From positions 6,608,501 through 6,672,500 of the forward strand of contig NZ_JAUSZA010000001.1 of the NCBI RefSeq assembly GCF_030817215.1: 64,000 nt of DNA, written 5' to 3'. Source of the DNA: Paenibacillus sp. V4I3. Its GTDB lineage: Bacteria > Bacillota > Bacilli > Paenibacillales > NBRC-103111. Position numbers and translations under genes: made by a program. Position 1 is the stretch's first letter. Each line of letters opens with the position of its first letter. Shown here in pieces: positions 36,148 through 44,316 of this stretch. The notes beneath the pieces are model-generated. The model was not told the DNA's origin. It made no database searches and saw only the letters and a list, made by a program, of their open reading frames with translations.

Positions 36148-37175
36148 TGATTTACACCTTCCGATTTCAAAGCGACCTTCGTATTGAATTTAGTACTTAT
36201 CGTGATTCGAATGAAAAAGCTAATCAGCAGAAGAACACCCATATCAAACCAAAAGCCCTCCAGCGAGCTTAACAAAAGCTGCTCCTGATTGTGTTTTAAA
36301 GTAAAAATCATGATATTGCTCAGAAGCAGATAAAGCAGCACGTTTTGACCTAAGACTCGTAAAAAGCTCGTATATTTCATACTAGTAACCAGCATTTTCG
36401 CAGCTAGGTAGTACACATACAATAAGAAAGCGGAGCTTAAAATCCAATAGATGGATGGTGGAAATCGTTCAGGAAGCCCCTGTTTCGCTATTACGTACGT
36501 GATGAATATGCCAGAAGCAGCTAAGGAACCTACTATAAATTTCCAGTTCCACCCCAGCTTGTAGCGTGCGGCATACATCCCAATCAAGTAGTAGGGAAAA
36601 TATTGCACTACGGGAAAAGAAGCAAACTTTCTTGTGCCAATCAATAGCCCTAACTGATTCACAGTCACTTTGTCATAAGGGAGATACGTAGTGATTAGCA
36701 GCAATAAAACGACCACCCAAAATTTGAACTTTCGCTCAACCAACCAAGTTAATGGCTTAAATAATACCAACCCGACCAACATGATAAGTGAAAAAGAAAT
36801 CAGAAACTCCGACCAACCAGGAATATCCTGAAGTATCAGAATAGGCTTGATTGTACTCCAATTTAGGGGCTTTCGATCTAAGAACAATCGATAATAAGTA
36901 CCTGAAATATAAAAAGCAATTAGCATTTTCAACGCGGTTGACAGCATTCTTCCGTATACTGCTTTGAACGGTTTATTGTAATAGGCTAATTGGCCAACGT
37001 AACCGAAACTAAATACGAAACCTGTAAACGTGACAATATTAACAACATCGATCACTCGTTGTGCTCCCGTAAAGACCATGGGATCGCTGAAAAACTGCAA
37101 AATATGACAGTACACCATCCCTATGACCAATAACCCTTTGAAGATGTCGATGCTGTAATCTCTTTCTTTATTCAT
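36144..37175 (-). CDS. acyltransferase-3 family membrane protein
   Basis: 343 residues with about ten hydrophobic helices and the family's N-terminal RDYSIDIFKGLLVIGMVYCH motif, including the conserved His. Acyltransferase-3 proteins move acyl groups, often O-acetyl, onto glycans or small molecules across the membrane. It sits three bases after a permease gene and overlaps the GH43 lipoprotein gene by four bases, so its product is made together with a glycan uptake system. Whether it modifies an imported sugar, a surface polymer or something else is unknown. The fusion partner SGNH domain seen in some homologues is absent. Confidence 0.8.
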   Translation of the reverse strand: MNKERDYSIDIFKGLLVIGMVYCHILQFFSDPMVFTGAQRVIDVVNIVTFTGFVFSFGYVGQLAYYNKPFKAVYGRMLSTALKMLIAFYISGTYYRLFLDRKPLNWSTIKPILILQDIPGWSEFLISFSLIMLVGLVLFKPLTWLVERKFKFWVVVLLLLITTYLPYDKVTVNQLGLLIGTRKFASFPVVQYFPYYLIGMYAARYKLGWNWKFIVGSLAASGIFITYVIAKQGLPERFPPSIYWILSSAFLLYVYYLAAKMLVTSMKYTSFLRVLGQNVLLYLLLSNIMIFTLKHNQEQLLLSSLEGFWFDMGVLLLISFFIRITISTKFNTKVALKSEGVNH

Positions 37176-37178
37176 GGA

Positions 37179-37985
37179 TTACCCCTTTATACCCGAGAAG
37201 CTCAGACCTTTTACTATTTGCCGCTCGAAGAACAAGAACGCAACCATGACAGGAATAGATGCTACCGAGTTAATGGCCATAGGTCTTACATAATCTTCCG
37301 AGTACTGGGACATCAGGGTGGGAATCCCCATCGGCAGTGTAAACAATTCTTCTGAAGTAATCGCAATGAACGGCCATAGGAAGTTGTTCCATTGGGCAAT
37401 AAACGTAAGAATTACAATGGAGGCCAAAGCAGGTTTAGCAAGCGGCATCACGATACTGGCGTAAACCCTTAACTTGCTTCCCCCATCCATCTCAGCGCTT
37501 TCCAGTAATTCATTGGGAACCGCGTCAAAAAAACTTTTCAGAACAACAACTGCGAATGGAGAGGCCACAGCCGGTAATATTAATCCTTGATAAGAATCTA
37601 ACATCCCAAGTTCTTTCACAACCTGATAAAGCGGAATCAGAATCGCTTCGCCTGGGATTAATAGGCCAGCCAAGATCAAGACGAACATGAACTTTTGATA
37701 TCGGAACTTGATTTTGGACAAGGCGAATGCGCTCAGAGAAGAAATTAACAGCGTAAGCGTTGTAACGGCAATAGCAACAACAAGAGAGTTGAACATCCAC
37801 CTGACCAGAGAAGTTTCTTGAAAAATATACGCGTATGTCTCAAAGGTGTAAGGTGGTTTATACCAATCCAGCACACCTGTAATCTTCATACCTTCATCTT
37901 TAATAGAAACAATCAGCATCCATGAGATGGGAACAAGAAAAAATAGAGCAAGAAGCACCGATAAGGATAAGCGAAGAGCCCGCAT
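37179..37985 (-). CDS. MalG-type carbohydrate ABC transporter permease
   Basis: 268 residues from ATG at 37985, which follows AAGGAGG nine bases upstream; a start at 38009 would only add Arg/Lys codons overlapping the previous gene. Six helices and an EAA loop (ESAEMDGGSKLRVYASI). It ends in the FSGIKG tail of MalG-like permeases. It partners the permease encoded one base upstream. Confidence 0.92.
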   Translation of the reverse strand: MRALRLSLSVLLALFFLVPISWMLIVSIKDEGMKITGVLDWYKPPYTFETYAYIFQETSLVRWMFNSLVVAIAVTTLTLLISSLSAFALSKIKFRYQKFMFVLILAGLLIPGEAILIPLYQVVKELGMLDSYQGLILPAVASPFAVVVLKSFFDAVPNELLESAEMDGGSKLRVYASIVMPLAKPALASIVILTFIAQWNNFLWPFIAITSEELFTLPMGIPTLMSQYSEDYVRPMAINSVASIPVMVAFLFFERQIVKGLSFSGIKG

Positions 37986-37986
37986 C

Positions 37987-38940
37987 TTAGACCGCCTCCT
38001 TCTTCGCACTCATTTTCAATTGGGTCAACGACAAGACAAGGAGTATGGCAAATAGCGCATAGGACATGGTAGCTGCATAACCCATATGGTTGTTTTTGAT
38101 TCCTTCCTCGTAAATATACTGAATAATTGGCCGTGTATCTGTACCCGGTCCACCCCGCGTAATAATGTAAATTTGCAAAAACACTTTATACGAAGCAATA
38201 ATTTGAAGCAGTAATATCGTTTTTGTAATGGGACCTAGCAGTGGAAGCGTAATTCGAAAAAACATTTGTCTCTCCGATGCGCCATCGAGTCTCCCAGCTT
38301 CATAAATATCATCTGGAATATCCTGCATAGCCGATAAATACAAAATCATGTTAACCCCAACAGTCCACCACAGTGTAATGGCTGTAATGGCAATCCAAGC
38401 AAGGGATGATTCCGTCAACCAAAATATCTCTTGATCTACCGAAAGAATACCAACTAATTTAAGTAAATTATTCAGAAAGCCTGTGTAAGGCTGTATAACA
38501 AACAGACCTACATATGAAACGACAGAGACAGATAGGACACTTGGCAAGAAAAAGACACTGCGGAAAAATTTCTGAAGTCTCGTTTTTTGGTTGGCAATGA
38601 CCGCGAGCAGTAAAGCAAATATAAGCATACTAGGCGTAGATAAGATAACAAAGTAAGTTGAGTTCCAGAGCGCTCGCCAAAAATTTGCATCCTGTACCAT
38701 AGCGATATAATTATTAAGGCCAACAAAATCCATCTTTTTAATTAGCGTCCAGTCGTACAGACTCATCTGCAGCCCTTTGATCATCGGGAATATCGAAAAC
38801 ACGACGTATACGGCAAGAAAGGGCAAAAGAAATAGAAAAGCCAAGATGTCCAGCCGCCACTGCCTTGTTTTCGTTTGAGAACGCGCAGTGACCGATGTTT
38901 TATTCAAATCAACTTCATTTGTACGCATGCAGTATCGCAC
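37987..38940 (-). CDS. MalF-type carbohydrate ABC transporter permease
   Basis: 317 residues, six helices after a ~30-residue cytoplasmic N-terminus. The EAA loop is EAGRLDGASERQMFFRI. It is encoded between the binding protein and the second permease; its stop and the next start are one base apart (TAAGATG). Confidence 0.92.
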   Translation of the reverse strand: MRYCMRTNEVDLNKTSVTARSQTKTRQWRLDILAFLFLLPFLAVYVVFSIFPMIKGLQMSLYDWTLIKKMDFVGLNNYIAMVQDANFWRALWNSTYFVILSTPSMLIFALLLAVIANQKTRLQKFFRSVFFLPSVLSVSVVSYVGLFVIQPYTGFLNNLLKLVGILSVDQEIFWLTESSLAWIAITAITLWWTVGVNMILYLSAMQDIPDDIYEAGRLDGASERQMFFRITLPLLGPITKTILLLQIIASYKVFLQIYIITRGGPGTDTRPIIQYIYEEGIKNNHMGYAATMSYALFAILLVLSLTQLKMSAKKEAV

Positions 38941-38955
38941 CTCTCTTTCTTGAAA

Positions 38956-38992
38956 ATAACAAGCTTGAAGTATGATACTCCAAGCTTGTTAT
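38956..38992 (-). promoter_or_regulatory. intercistronic hairpin after the binding-protein gene
   Basis: A nearly perfect 17-bp stem with a 3-base loop (ATAACAAGCTTG outer arms; AGTAT/ATACT inner arms; one A-C mismatch) between the binding-protein stop and the first permease. A short T-rich tail follows on the minus strand. It likely sets a high binding-protein to permease ratio through partial termination or mRNA protection. Confidence 0.65.
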
Positions 38993-39007
38993 CCGGTTTA
39001 ATGGCAT

Positions 39008-40342
39008 TTATTTAGAGAGCAATGTTTTTAACTCACCATCAATCTTCTTAAACACAGCGTCCGATGGCGTTTTATTCAACCAAATTTCATCCAGATATTT
39101 TTTCAAAACATCATTCTTAGGCCATGTTTTGTCTGATACCTTAGGGAATACAACATCACCAGCTACACTTGCGTAGTCACTACGGTATTTCAGACCTTTG
39201 TATTCTGCTGTATCGAAAACAGTTTTGTTAGCAGGAATGTGACCTGCTTTTGCCCAAACTTGACCGCCTTTTTCAGCAACATAGTTGGCAAACGTCAATG
39301 CAGCTTCGCGCTTCTTAGGATCTTCCTTCGCGGTCACTGGCAAGATGATTGTGTGGGAATCTCCCCATGTTTTCGTATTTCCGAAGATATTAGGAATTGG
39401 CATAGCACCGAAATCAAGATCTTTGGTCGTTTCCCAAGTTCCTGTAGCCCACACACCTGTCATCATAATTGCGCCTTTGCCGCTTTGGAACGTTTTGTAA
39501 AAATCAGGGTCCTGCGGTTTAATTACTTTACTTGTATAATATAAGTCCTTAATATAGTTTGCAGCTTTAATCGCCTTATCCGTATCAATCGCAGGTGTCT
39601 TGCCGTCATCCGAAATAACGTCATTCCCGCCTTGTTGGGAATAGAGCGCCCACCATAATCGATATGGATCATCCGCATTATTAGAAAAAGCGAATGGCGT
39701 TACATCTTTAGGAAGCTTATCTTTCAGCGTTGTTAAGAATTTGACGAAGCCATCAGCACCTGTCTCCATTGTAGGTTTGCCATCAGCGCCCAGCAATCCA
39801 GCTGTTTGTAAATGCTTCTTATTGTAATACATGATGAACGGATGCGTATCGATCGGTACCGCATAATGCTTTCCATTTACTGTAGCGGAACTCAAAATAT
39901 TGCTGTTATAGTTATCCCAGTTGAGATTAATGGCCTTACCAGTCGTATCTAGCTCAGATACAACCCCCGCCTTAATTAGCTCAGGTAATTTAGATGTATG
40001 GGAAATCCCGATATCCGGACCTTTACCGCCTGACACACCAGTCACGAGCTTGGTGTAATATTCTGCCCACTCCAACTTGACGTTCTTGATTGAAATATTG
40101 TCCTGCGATTTATTAAAAGAACTAATGATCTGATCCATGTATTCGCCATCGCCGCCCGCAAACAGCGTCCAGAATACAAGCTCTGTTTTCTTGCCCCCGG
40201 CACTTTCTGTTTTCGCCGTCTCTGCTGCTTTTTCAGTGGTGGCTGGAGTTGCGTTTGAACCACCGTTACTTGAGCAACCTGCCAATAGGGATACTAACAT
40301 TGTGGCACCTAGCATTGACGTTAATACTTTTTTTGTTTTCAA
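39008..40342 (-). CDS. carbohydrate ABC transporter substrate-binding lipoprotein
   Basis: 444 residues if started at TTG 40342, eight bases after GGGAG. This gives a proper lipoprotein signal (KTKKVLTSM..., lipobox LLAGC). A start at ATG 40381 would add 13 residues and overlap an inverted repeat. The mature protein is a family-1 extracellular sugar-binding protein (LVFWTLFAGGDGEYMDQIIS near the N-terminus). It is the first gene of the six-gene operon and is preceded by a near-consensus promoter with an overlapping cre-like site. Confidence 0.92.
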   Translation of the reverse strand: MKTKKVLTSMLGATMLVSLLAGCSSNGGSNATPATTEKAAETAKTESAGGKKTELVFWTLFAGGDGEYMDQIISSFNKSQDNISIKNVKLEWAEYYTKLVTGVSGGKGPDIGISHTSKLPELIKAGVVSELDTTGKAINLNWDNYNSNILSSATVNGKHYAVPIDTHPFIMYYNKKHLQTAGLLGADGKPTMETGADGFVKFLTTLKDKLPKDVTPFAFSNNADDPYRLWWALYSQQGGNDVISDDGKTPAIDTDKAIKAANYIKDLYYTSKVIKPQDPDFYKTFQSGKGAIMMTGVWATGTWETTKDLDFGAMPIPNIFGNTKTWGDSHTIILPVTAKEDPKKREAALTFANYVAEKGGQVWAKAGHIPANKTVFDTAEYKGLKYRSDYASVAGDVVFPKVSDKTWPKNDVLKKYLDEIWLNKTPSDAVFKKIDGELKTLLSK

Positions 40343-40422
40343 TTCAATCGCTCCCTTTTTAAATTGAAAGATACAAAACAATAATTTTGTATTATAACCA
40401 TTTTTATGTATCTTATAAGAGA

Positions 40423-40451
40423 ATAATAACGCTTACATAGCATTTTGTCAA
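40423..40451 (-). promoter_or_regulatory. sigma-A promoter of the second glycan operon
   Basis: On the minus strand TTGACA (40451-40446), a 17-bp spacer and TATTAT (40428-40423). It lies about 80 bases upstream of the binding-protein start. Confidence 0.75.
40424..40437 (-). promoter_or_regulatory. cre-like CcpA site overlapping the -10 element
   Basis: TGTAAGCGTTATTA matches the cre consensus TGWAANCGNTNWCA in all but one position. It overlaps the -10 element and spacer, a position that would repress transcription when preferred sugars are present. Confidence 0.6.
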
Positions 40452-40564
40452 CGTTTATTTTAATATTATTGTATTAAAACGGCGTTTTCATTTCATTATT
40501 ACATTATATTTGTACATAAAGAAAGGTCAACACAACATTATTGTTGGTATGACCTCATTTCCCA

Positions 40565-41494
40565 TCATTTAACCGTATAGAACACTTTCATGACGATCCC
40601 TTGTTCATAATCCCCGAATTTGTTACCGAATAAGTTAATACCGCCCTTATGTGTTGCATCATCTTTCACGCCTAATCTTAAATCGATGAAGCTATTATTT
40701 CCAAGCACTAATTGATGCAAATTGACCGAAGACACTTGAACGTTATCAATTGCAGTCATGGTACCATCCACACTCAACGTTTTTAGCAATCCAAATTGGG
40801 TCGAAAATTCTTGCCACCATCCTGGATTTAACTTCCCTTTTCGCCCTCCGAAATCGCCAGGAGAGGTCCATGTCCCAACGTCAACCCCGTTCACCCAAAA
40901 CGAAATATCAGATGGCCAGTTGTTATCATAATTTGGAGCTTCTGAGCAGATTTCAAAACTGAACTGGATCGATTGAATTTTAGCACCTTTCGGAAGTTCC
41001 AACGGAAAACGGTAATCAACGAATCCTTTGCGGAACCAGATGATTTGTGCAGAAAAGCGATCGGGATGAAAGAATCCGGCAGGCGAATCTTCCTGAATAA
41101 TCATTTTCTCCGTATTGGCCATCCCACAGGTAGGCGACACCTGGCAATTCGTAAAGTATCCGATGGGCATTTCGATCTCATAGCAGTTTTTATCCGGCTG
41201 AACATGATAGAACTGTGAATTTAATATGATATGAATGTCATGGTAAGTTCGTGTACATACTTTCATAGCTCCGCGTGTCGCCGGCAACAGCTCAGTTTCA
41301 ATGAGACGAGCCTTTTCTAATATCTTCACATTGGAAGCTGCCGTGGATACAGGAATCTGAAGTGCGTCAGCAATTTCATTAATATTCAACTTCTTTGTAT
41401 TTAAAAGTTGGATGATGTTGACCCTTAAATCAGTGGATAATGCATGAGCCACAAGAACAAGCTCATCTGGATTTTCTATATTTAACTCTAGCAT
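40565..41494 (-). CDS. ArsR-type winged-helix regulator with beta-rich C-terminal domain
   Basis: 309 residues from ATG at 41494 (GGGAGTG upstream; a start at 41527 would lie inside the promoter palindrome). Residues about 10-85 form an ArsR/HTH_20-like winged helix (LVLVAHALSTDLRVNIIQLL, then INEIADALQIPVSTAASNVK). Residues about 95-309 are beta-rich, with Trp/Gly-rich segments (WPSDISFWVNGVDVGTW and GLLKTLSVDGT) resembling a carbohydrate-binding sandwich. It probably senses a sugar in the cytoplasm. It lies just upstream of the promoter of the six-gene glycan operon on the same strand, so it is likely a local regulator of that operon, of itself, or of the sulfatase operon upstream. Confidence 0.8.
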   Translation of the reverse strand: MLELNIENPDELVLVAHALSTDLRVNIIQLLNTKKLNINEIADALQIPVSTAASNVKILEKARLIETELLPATRGAMKVCTRTYHDIHIILNSQFYHVQPDKNCYEIEMPIGYFTNCQVSPTCGMANTEKMIIQEDSPAGFFHPDRFSAQIIWFRKGFVDYRFPLELPKGAKIQSIQFSFEICSEAPNYDNNWPSDISFWVNGVDVGTWTSPGDFGGRKGKLNPGWWQEFSTQFGLLKTLSVDGTMTAIDNVQVSSVNLHQLVLGNNSFIDLRLGVKDDATHKGGINLFGNKFGDYEQGIVMKVFYTVK

Positions 41495-41526
41495 CGAATT
41501 CACTCCCGATTTTTTGTATGAATACA

Positions 41527-41552
41527 TATATCATATAATAAATGATGATATA
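41527..41552. promoter_or_regulatory. inverted repeat upstream of the ArsR-type regulator
   Basis: TATATCAT and ATGATATA are separated by 10 bases, about 35-60 bases before the regulator start. An autoregulatory operator is plausible, as ArsR-type proteins bind such AT-rich dyads. Confidence 0.45.
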
Positions 41553-41587
41553 CGTCCATGGATGCATATTCATGAAATAAAAAGCAT

Positions 41588-41632
41588 AAAAAAAACCAGT
41601 CAGAACACTAGAATAAAGTGTTGACTGGCTTT
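41588..41632 (-). terminator. terminator of the sulfatase/FGE operon
   Basis: A CCAGTC...AACACT stem with AGTGTT...GACTGG, flanked by A and T runs on both sides. It lies directly after the FGE stop codon on the minus strand. Confidence 0.85.
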
Positions 41633-41634
41633 TT

Positions 41635-42615
41635 TTAGTTCACCACGCAGCGGAAACCGATGTTTCCTGTAGAACTATCCGGCGTATTTTTGCTTCTTGC
41701 CGCTACCCGGTAGCGATTACAGTAAGACTTATGACATAGATAAGATCCCCCGCGAAGCACTCGGTTATCACCAGATGACGGACCGAGCGGGTTAACTTTA
41801 GTGCTATTCAGATGATATGTCGGGCTGAACCAATCCGCGCACCATTCCCACACGTTGCCAGATACGTTATACAACCCGTATCCGTTCGGCTCAAACGAAT
41901 TCACCGGTGCCGTTCCTGCATACCCATCACTTTGATTGTTTTTATCCGGAAATTTCCCCTGCCAAATGTTACAGCGGTGAACACCTCCCGGCTTTAATTC
42001 GTCTCCCCATGGATATCGTTTCTGTTCCAGTCCGCCGCGAGCGGCATATTCCCACTCCGCTTCCGTTGGCAAACGCTTTCCCGCCCAGCGGCAGTAAGCC
42101 GTCGCGTCATTCCAGGAGACGTGGATAACCGGATGGTTCAGACGCTCTTCGATGCTGGACTCCGGCCCCTCTGGATGCCTCCAATCAGAGCCTTCCACTA
42201 CCAACCACCAGGGTGTATGCTGCGCTTTGTTTTTCACCTTCGCGGCTGTTTCCGGAGAAACAAACAGATGGAACACAAACGACCAGCCAAATTTCTCCGC
42301 TTCAGTAACATACCCAGTAGCTTCGACGAAAGTATGAAATTCTGCATTCGTAACCGCAAACGGATCGATATAGAAGGAACTGATCTCTACTGTACGGATA
42401 GGTCCTTCGCCATCCGCAGGAAAGCCTTCCCCATCATCCGTTCCCATCAGAAAAGAGCCGCCCGGCAAATAAATCATGTTATCTTTGGACGTTCTAGCCG
42501 TTATATCCAACGCACCGGATTTCTGTTCAAGATTACCAAATTTCACCAAAGCCGTTTCTATCTGATTTCTTCCTGCACCGCAGCAGGATGGTTTGTAAGA
42601 AGTATGATCTGACAT
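41635..42615 (-). CDS. formylglycine-generating enzyme (sulfatase-modifying factor)
   Basis: 326 residues of the FGE/SUMF1 fold (MIYLPGGSFLMGTDDGEGFP, HPVIHVSWNDATAYCRWAGK, LPTEAEWEYAARGG). Unlike the many catalytically silent FGE-like proteins, it keeps both active-site cysteines (Cys294 and Cys299 in LCHKSYCNRYR) and the downstream AARSKNTPDSS segment, almost as in human FGE. It oxidises the Cys of nascent sulfatases to formylglycine, using oxygen and copper. It starts 21 bases after the sulfatase gene, its evident client. The first 45 residues form an extension containing a CCG motif. Confidence 0.93.
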   Translation of the reverse strand: MSDHTSYKPSCCGAGRNQIETALVKFGNLEQKSGALDITARTSKDNMIYLPGGSFLMGTDDGEGFPADGEGPIRTVEISSFYIDPFAVTNAEFHTFVEATGYVTEAEKFGWSFVFHLFVSPETAAKVKNKAQHTPWWLVVEGSDWRHPEGPESSIEERLNHPVIHVSWNDATAYCRWAGKRLPTEAEWEYAARGGLEQKRYPWGDELKPGGVHRCNIWQGKFPDKNNQSDGYAGTAPVNSFEPNGYGLYNVSGNVWEWCADWFSPTYHLNSTKVNPLGPSSGDNRVLRGGSYLCHKSYCNRYRVAARSKNTPDSSTGNIGFRCVVN

Positions 42616-42636
42616 CCTCTGTGCCTCACTTTCTAT

Positions 42637-44148
42637 TTAAGCGTGCCAAATGCGTGGCATGGGCATCGATTCTTTTCCCAACTCCGCCCAAGCGTATTTC
42701 AAGAGCAATTCGGATTTAAGTGCAGCGTACTGTGGCTCATCCCAAAGGTTCTTAAGCTCTCCGGGATCCTCTTGAAGGTCGAAAATTTCACCGTATGTTT
42801 GATTATAGTAAACAGTGATTTTATACCGTTCATCGACATACGTCTTCTGATGAATGGTCGTTGGCTCGTGCCGGAACTCGCAAACGGTATGATTTCTGGC
42901 CTCCGGTTGTGTACCCAACCAGACACCGCTTTGATCCACCCCTGTCATTACTGGAGGAATCGGAATACCGGAAAGCGATAGGAAGGTGGGCGCAAGGTCG
43001 ACAAGCGATTGAATCGCCGGGGAAACGCGGCCTTTCGGGACGTGGGCGGGATAACGGACAATAAAGGGTAGCTTGATCAAATCTTCATAGTGAAAGCCGC
43101 CTTTGTACTGCAGCCCATGCTGACCAAAGAAGTGCCCATGGTCCGTCGTAAACACGACAATCGTGTTGTCTGCAAGACCAAGCTCATCCAGCTTATTGAG
43201 AATTTTGCCGATATATTTGTCCATACAGCTGATCATTCCGTAATAAGTCGCAACCAGTTTTTTACGTTCGTCCGGGGATTGCAGAGAATGAGATTGGTAG
43301 CCGTGAATCCCTTGGCCGGTTTCGCGCCATGCGGAGAAATCAGGATTCTCCTCCTGTGTCATCCGGAAGTGCGGCGGATTCCGGTCATGCTCTCCTGGGG
43401 TAACCGCCGGTATCGTAAGCTGGTCCGGATCATACATTGTATCCCAAGGCTCAGGCACGAGATAATCCGGATGCGGATCGAAGAAGCTTGACCATAGGAA
43501 AAATGGCTCGTTATTCTCCTTGTACTGCTCGAGCAGAGCATTTGACCGTTCAGCGATCCAAGTATTGTAGTGAAACTTTTCCGGTATCGGCCATTTGTGC
43601 ATAATGCTTTTATCCATTGTACCGGTTGGGGGGAGAAAATAATCACGCCAATTCTTGCAGCCCTTCTCCTCCATCCAAATGGCATAATGCTGGCCTACAT
43701 GCGCTTCATTTGTATGATTTCGGGCTAACTCCACATGGTCAAAGCCATAGAATGGCCCCGTAAATTTCCTCCATATATCCAAATCCTGGAGTAATGGGTA
43801 TGCTTCAAGCGAAGGATACTCATCTGTACCGCGCAGGGGTTGAAAGTGAGCCTTACCGATCAAAGCTGTTTGATAACCGTTCTTGTTGAAATCCTCCCCT
43901 ACGGTATGCCGATCTTCCAGCAGCTTGGTGCCGAGTGTCCACGCCCCGTGTTGACTCGGATACATGCCGGTAATGATCGACGATCGGGTCGGAGTACAGG
44001 TCGGATTCGGACAATATGCTCTCGTAAATGTCGTCCCATCCCTAACCAATCGATCCAGATTAGGGGTATGGATTTCCTCGTTAAACGCTCCTATTGTATT
44101 CCAATGCTGCTGGTCGCTGGTGATTAGCAGAATGTTGGGTCTGGTCAC
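42637..44148 (-). CDS. Cys-type sulfatase
   Basis: 503 residues of the alkaline-phosphatase-like sulfatase family. The formylglycine site is Cys51 in CTPTR, which fits the C-x-P-x-R rule with Thr in place of the more common Ser. Metal ligands are in ITSDQQH near the N-terminus and VFTTDHGHFFG near the middle. GTG start at 44148 with AAAGGAG nine bases upstream. There is no signal peptide, so it acts in the cytoplasm on imported sulfated sugars or on small sulfate esters. The activating FGE follows in the same operon. The family subgroup (S1) cannot be fixed by eye; choline-sulfatase is an alternative but the glycan context favours a carbohydrate sulfate. Confidence 0.92.
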   Translation of the reverse strand: MTRPNILLITSDQQHWNTIGAFNEEIHTPNLDRLVRDGTTFTRAYCPNPTCTPTRSSIITGMYPSQHGAWTLGTKLLEDRHTVGEDFNKNGYQTALIGKAHFQPLRGTDEYPSLEAYPLLQDLDIWRKFTGPFYGFDHVELARNHTNEAHVGQHYAIWMEEKGCKNWRDYFLPPTGTMDKSIMHKWPIPEKFHYNTWIAERSNALLEQYKENNEPFFLWSSFFDPHPDYLVPEPWDTMYDPDQLTIPAVTPGEHDRNPPHFRMTQEENPDFSAWRETGQGIHGYQSHSLQSPDERKKLVATYYGMISCMDKYIGKILNKLDELGLADNTIVVFTTDHGHFFGQHGLQYKGGFHYEDLIKLPFIVRYPAHVPKGRVSPAIQSLVDLAPTFLSLSGIPIPPVMTGVDQSGVWLGTQPEARNHTVCEFRHEPTTIHQKTYVDERYKITVYYNQTYGEIFDLQEDPGELKNLWDEPQYAALKSELLLKYAWAELGKESMPMPRIWHA

Positions 44149-44262
44149 AAACTTCAGCTCCTTTAACTATCCATATATTTCTTTGTAAACATCCTATACT
44201 AAACTTCACGATCTGAAAATAACAAGATGATTTGCTGACTGGTACGGTAAAAGTATGACAAG

Positions 44263-44311
44263 ACAAATCACCTTCTCCTGTGCCAGATAGGCCACAGAAG
44301 AGGGTGATTTT
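44263..44311 (-). terminator. terminator of the third glycan operon
   Basis: An 18-bp arm (AAATCACCTTCTCCTGTG) pairs with its near-complement across a 9-base loop, six bases after the GH43 stop. The T-run is weak (GATTTGTCTTG). Confidence 0.65.
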
Positions 44312-44316
44312 GCCGT

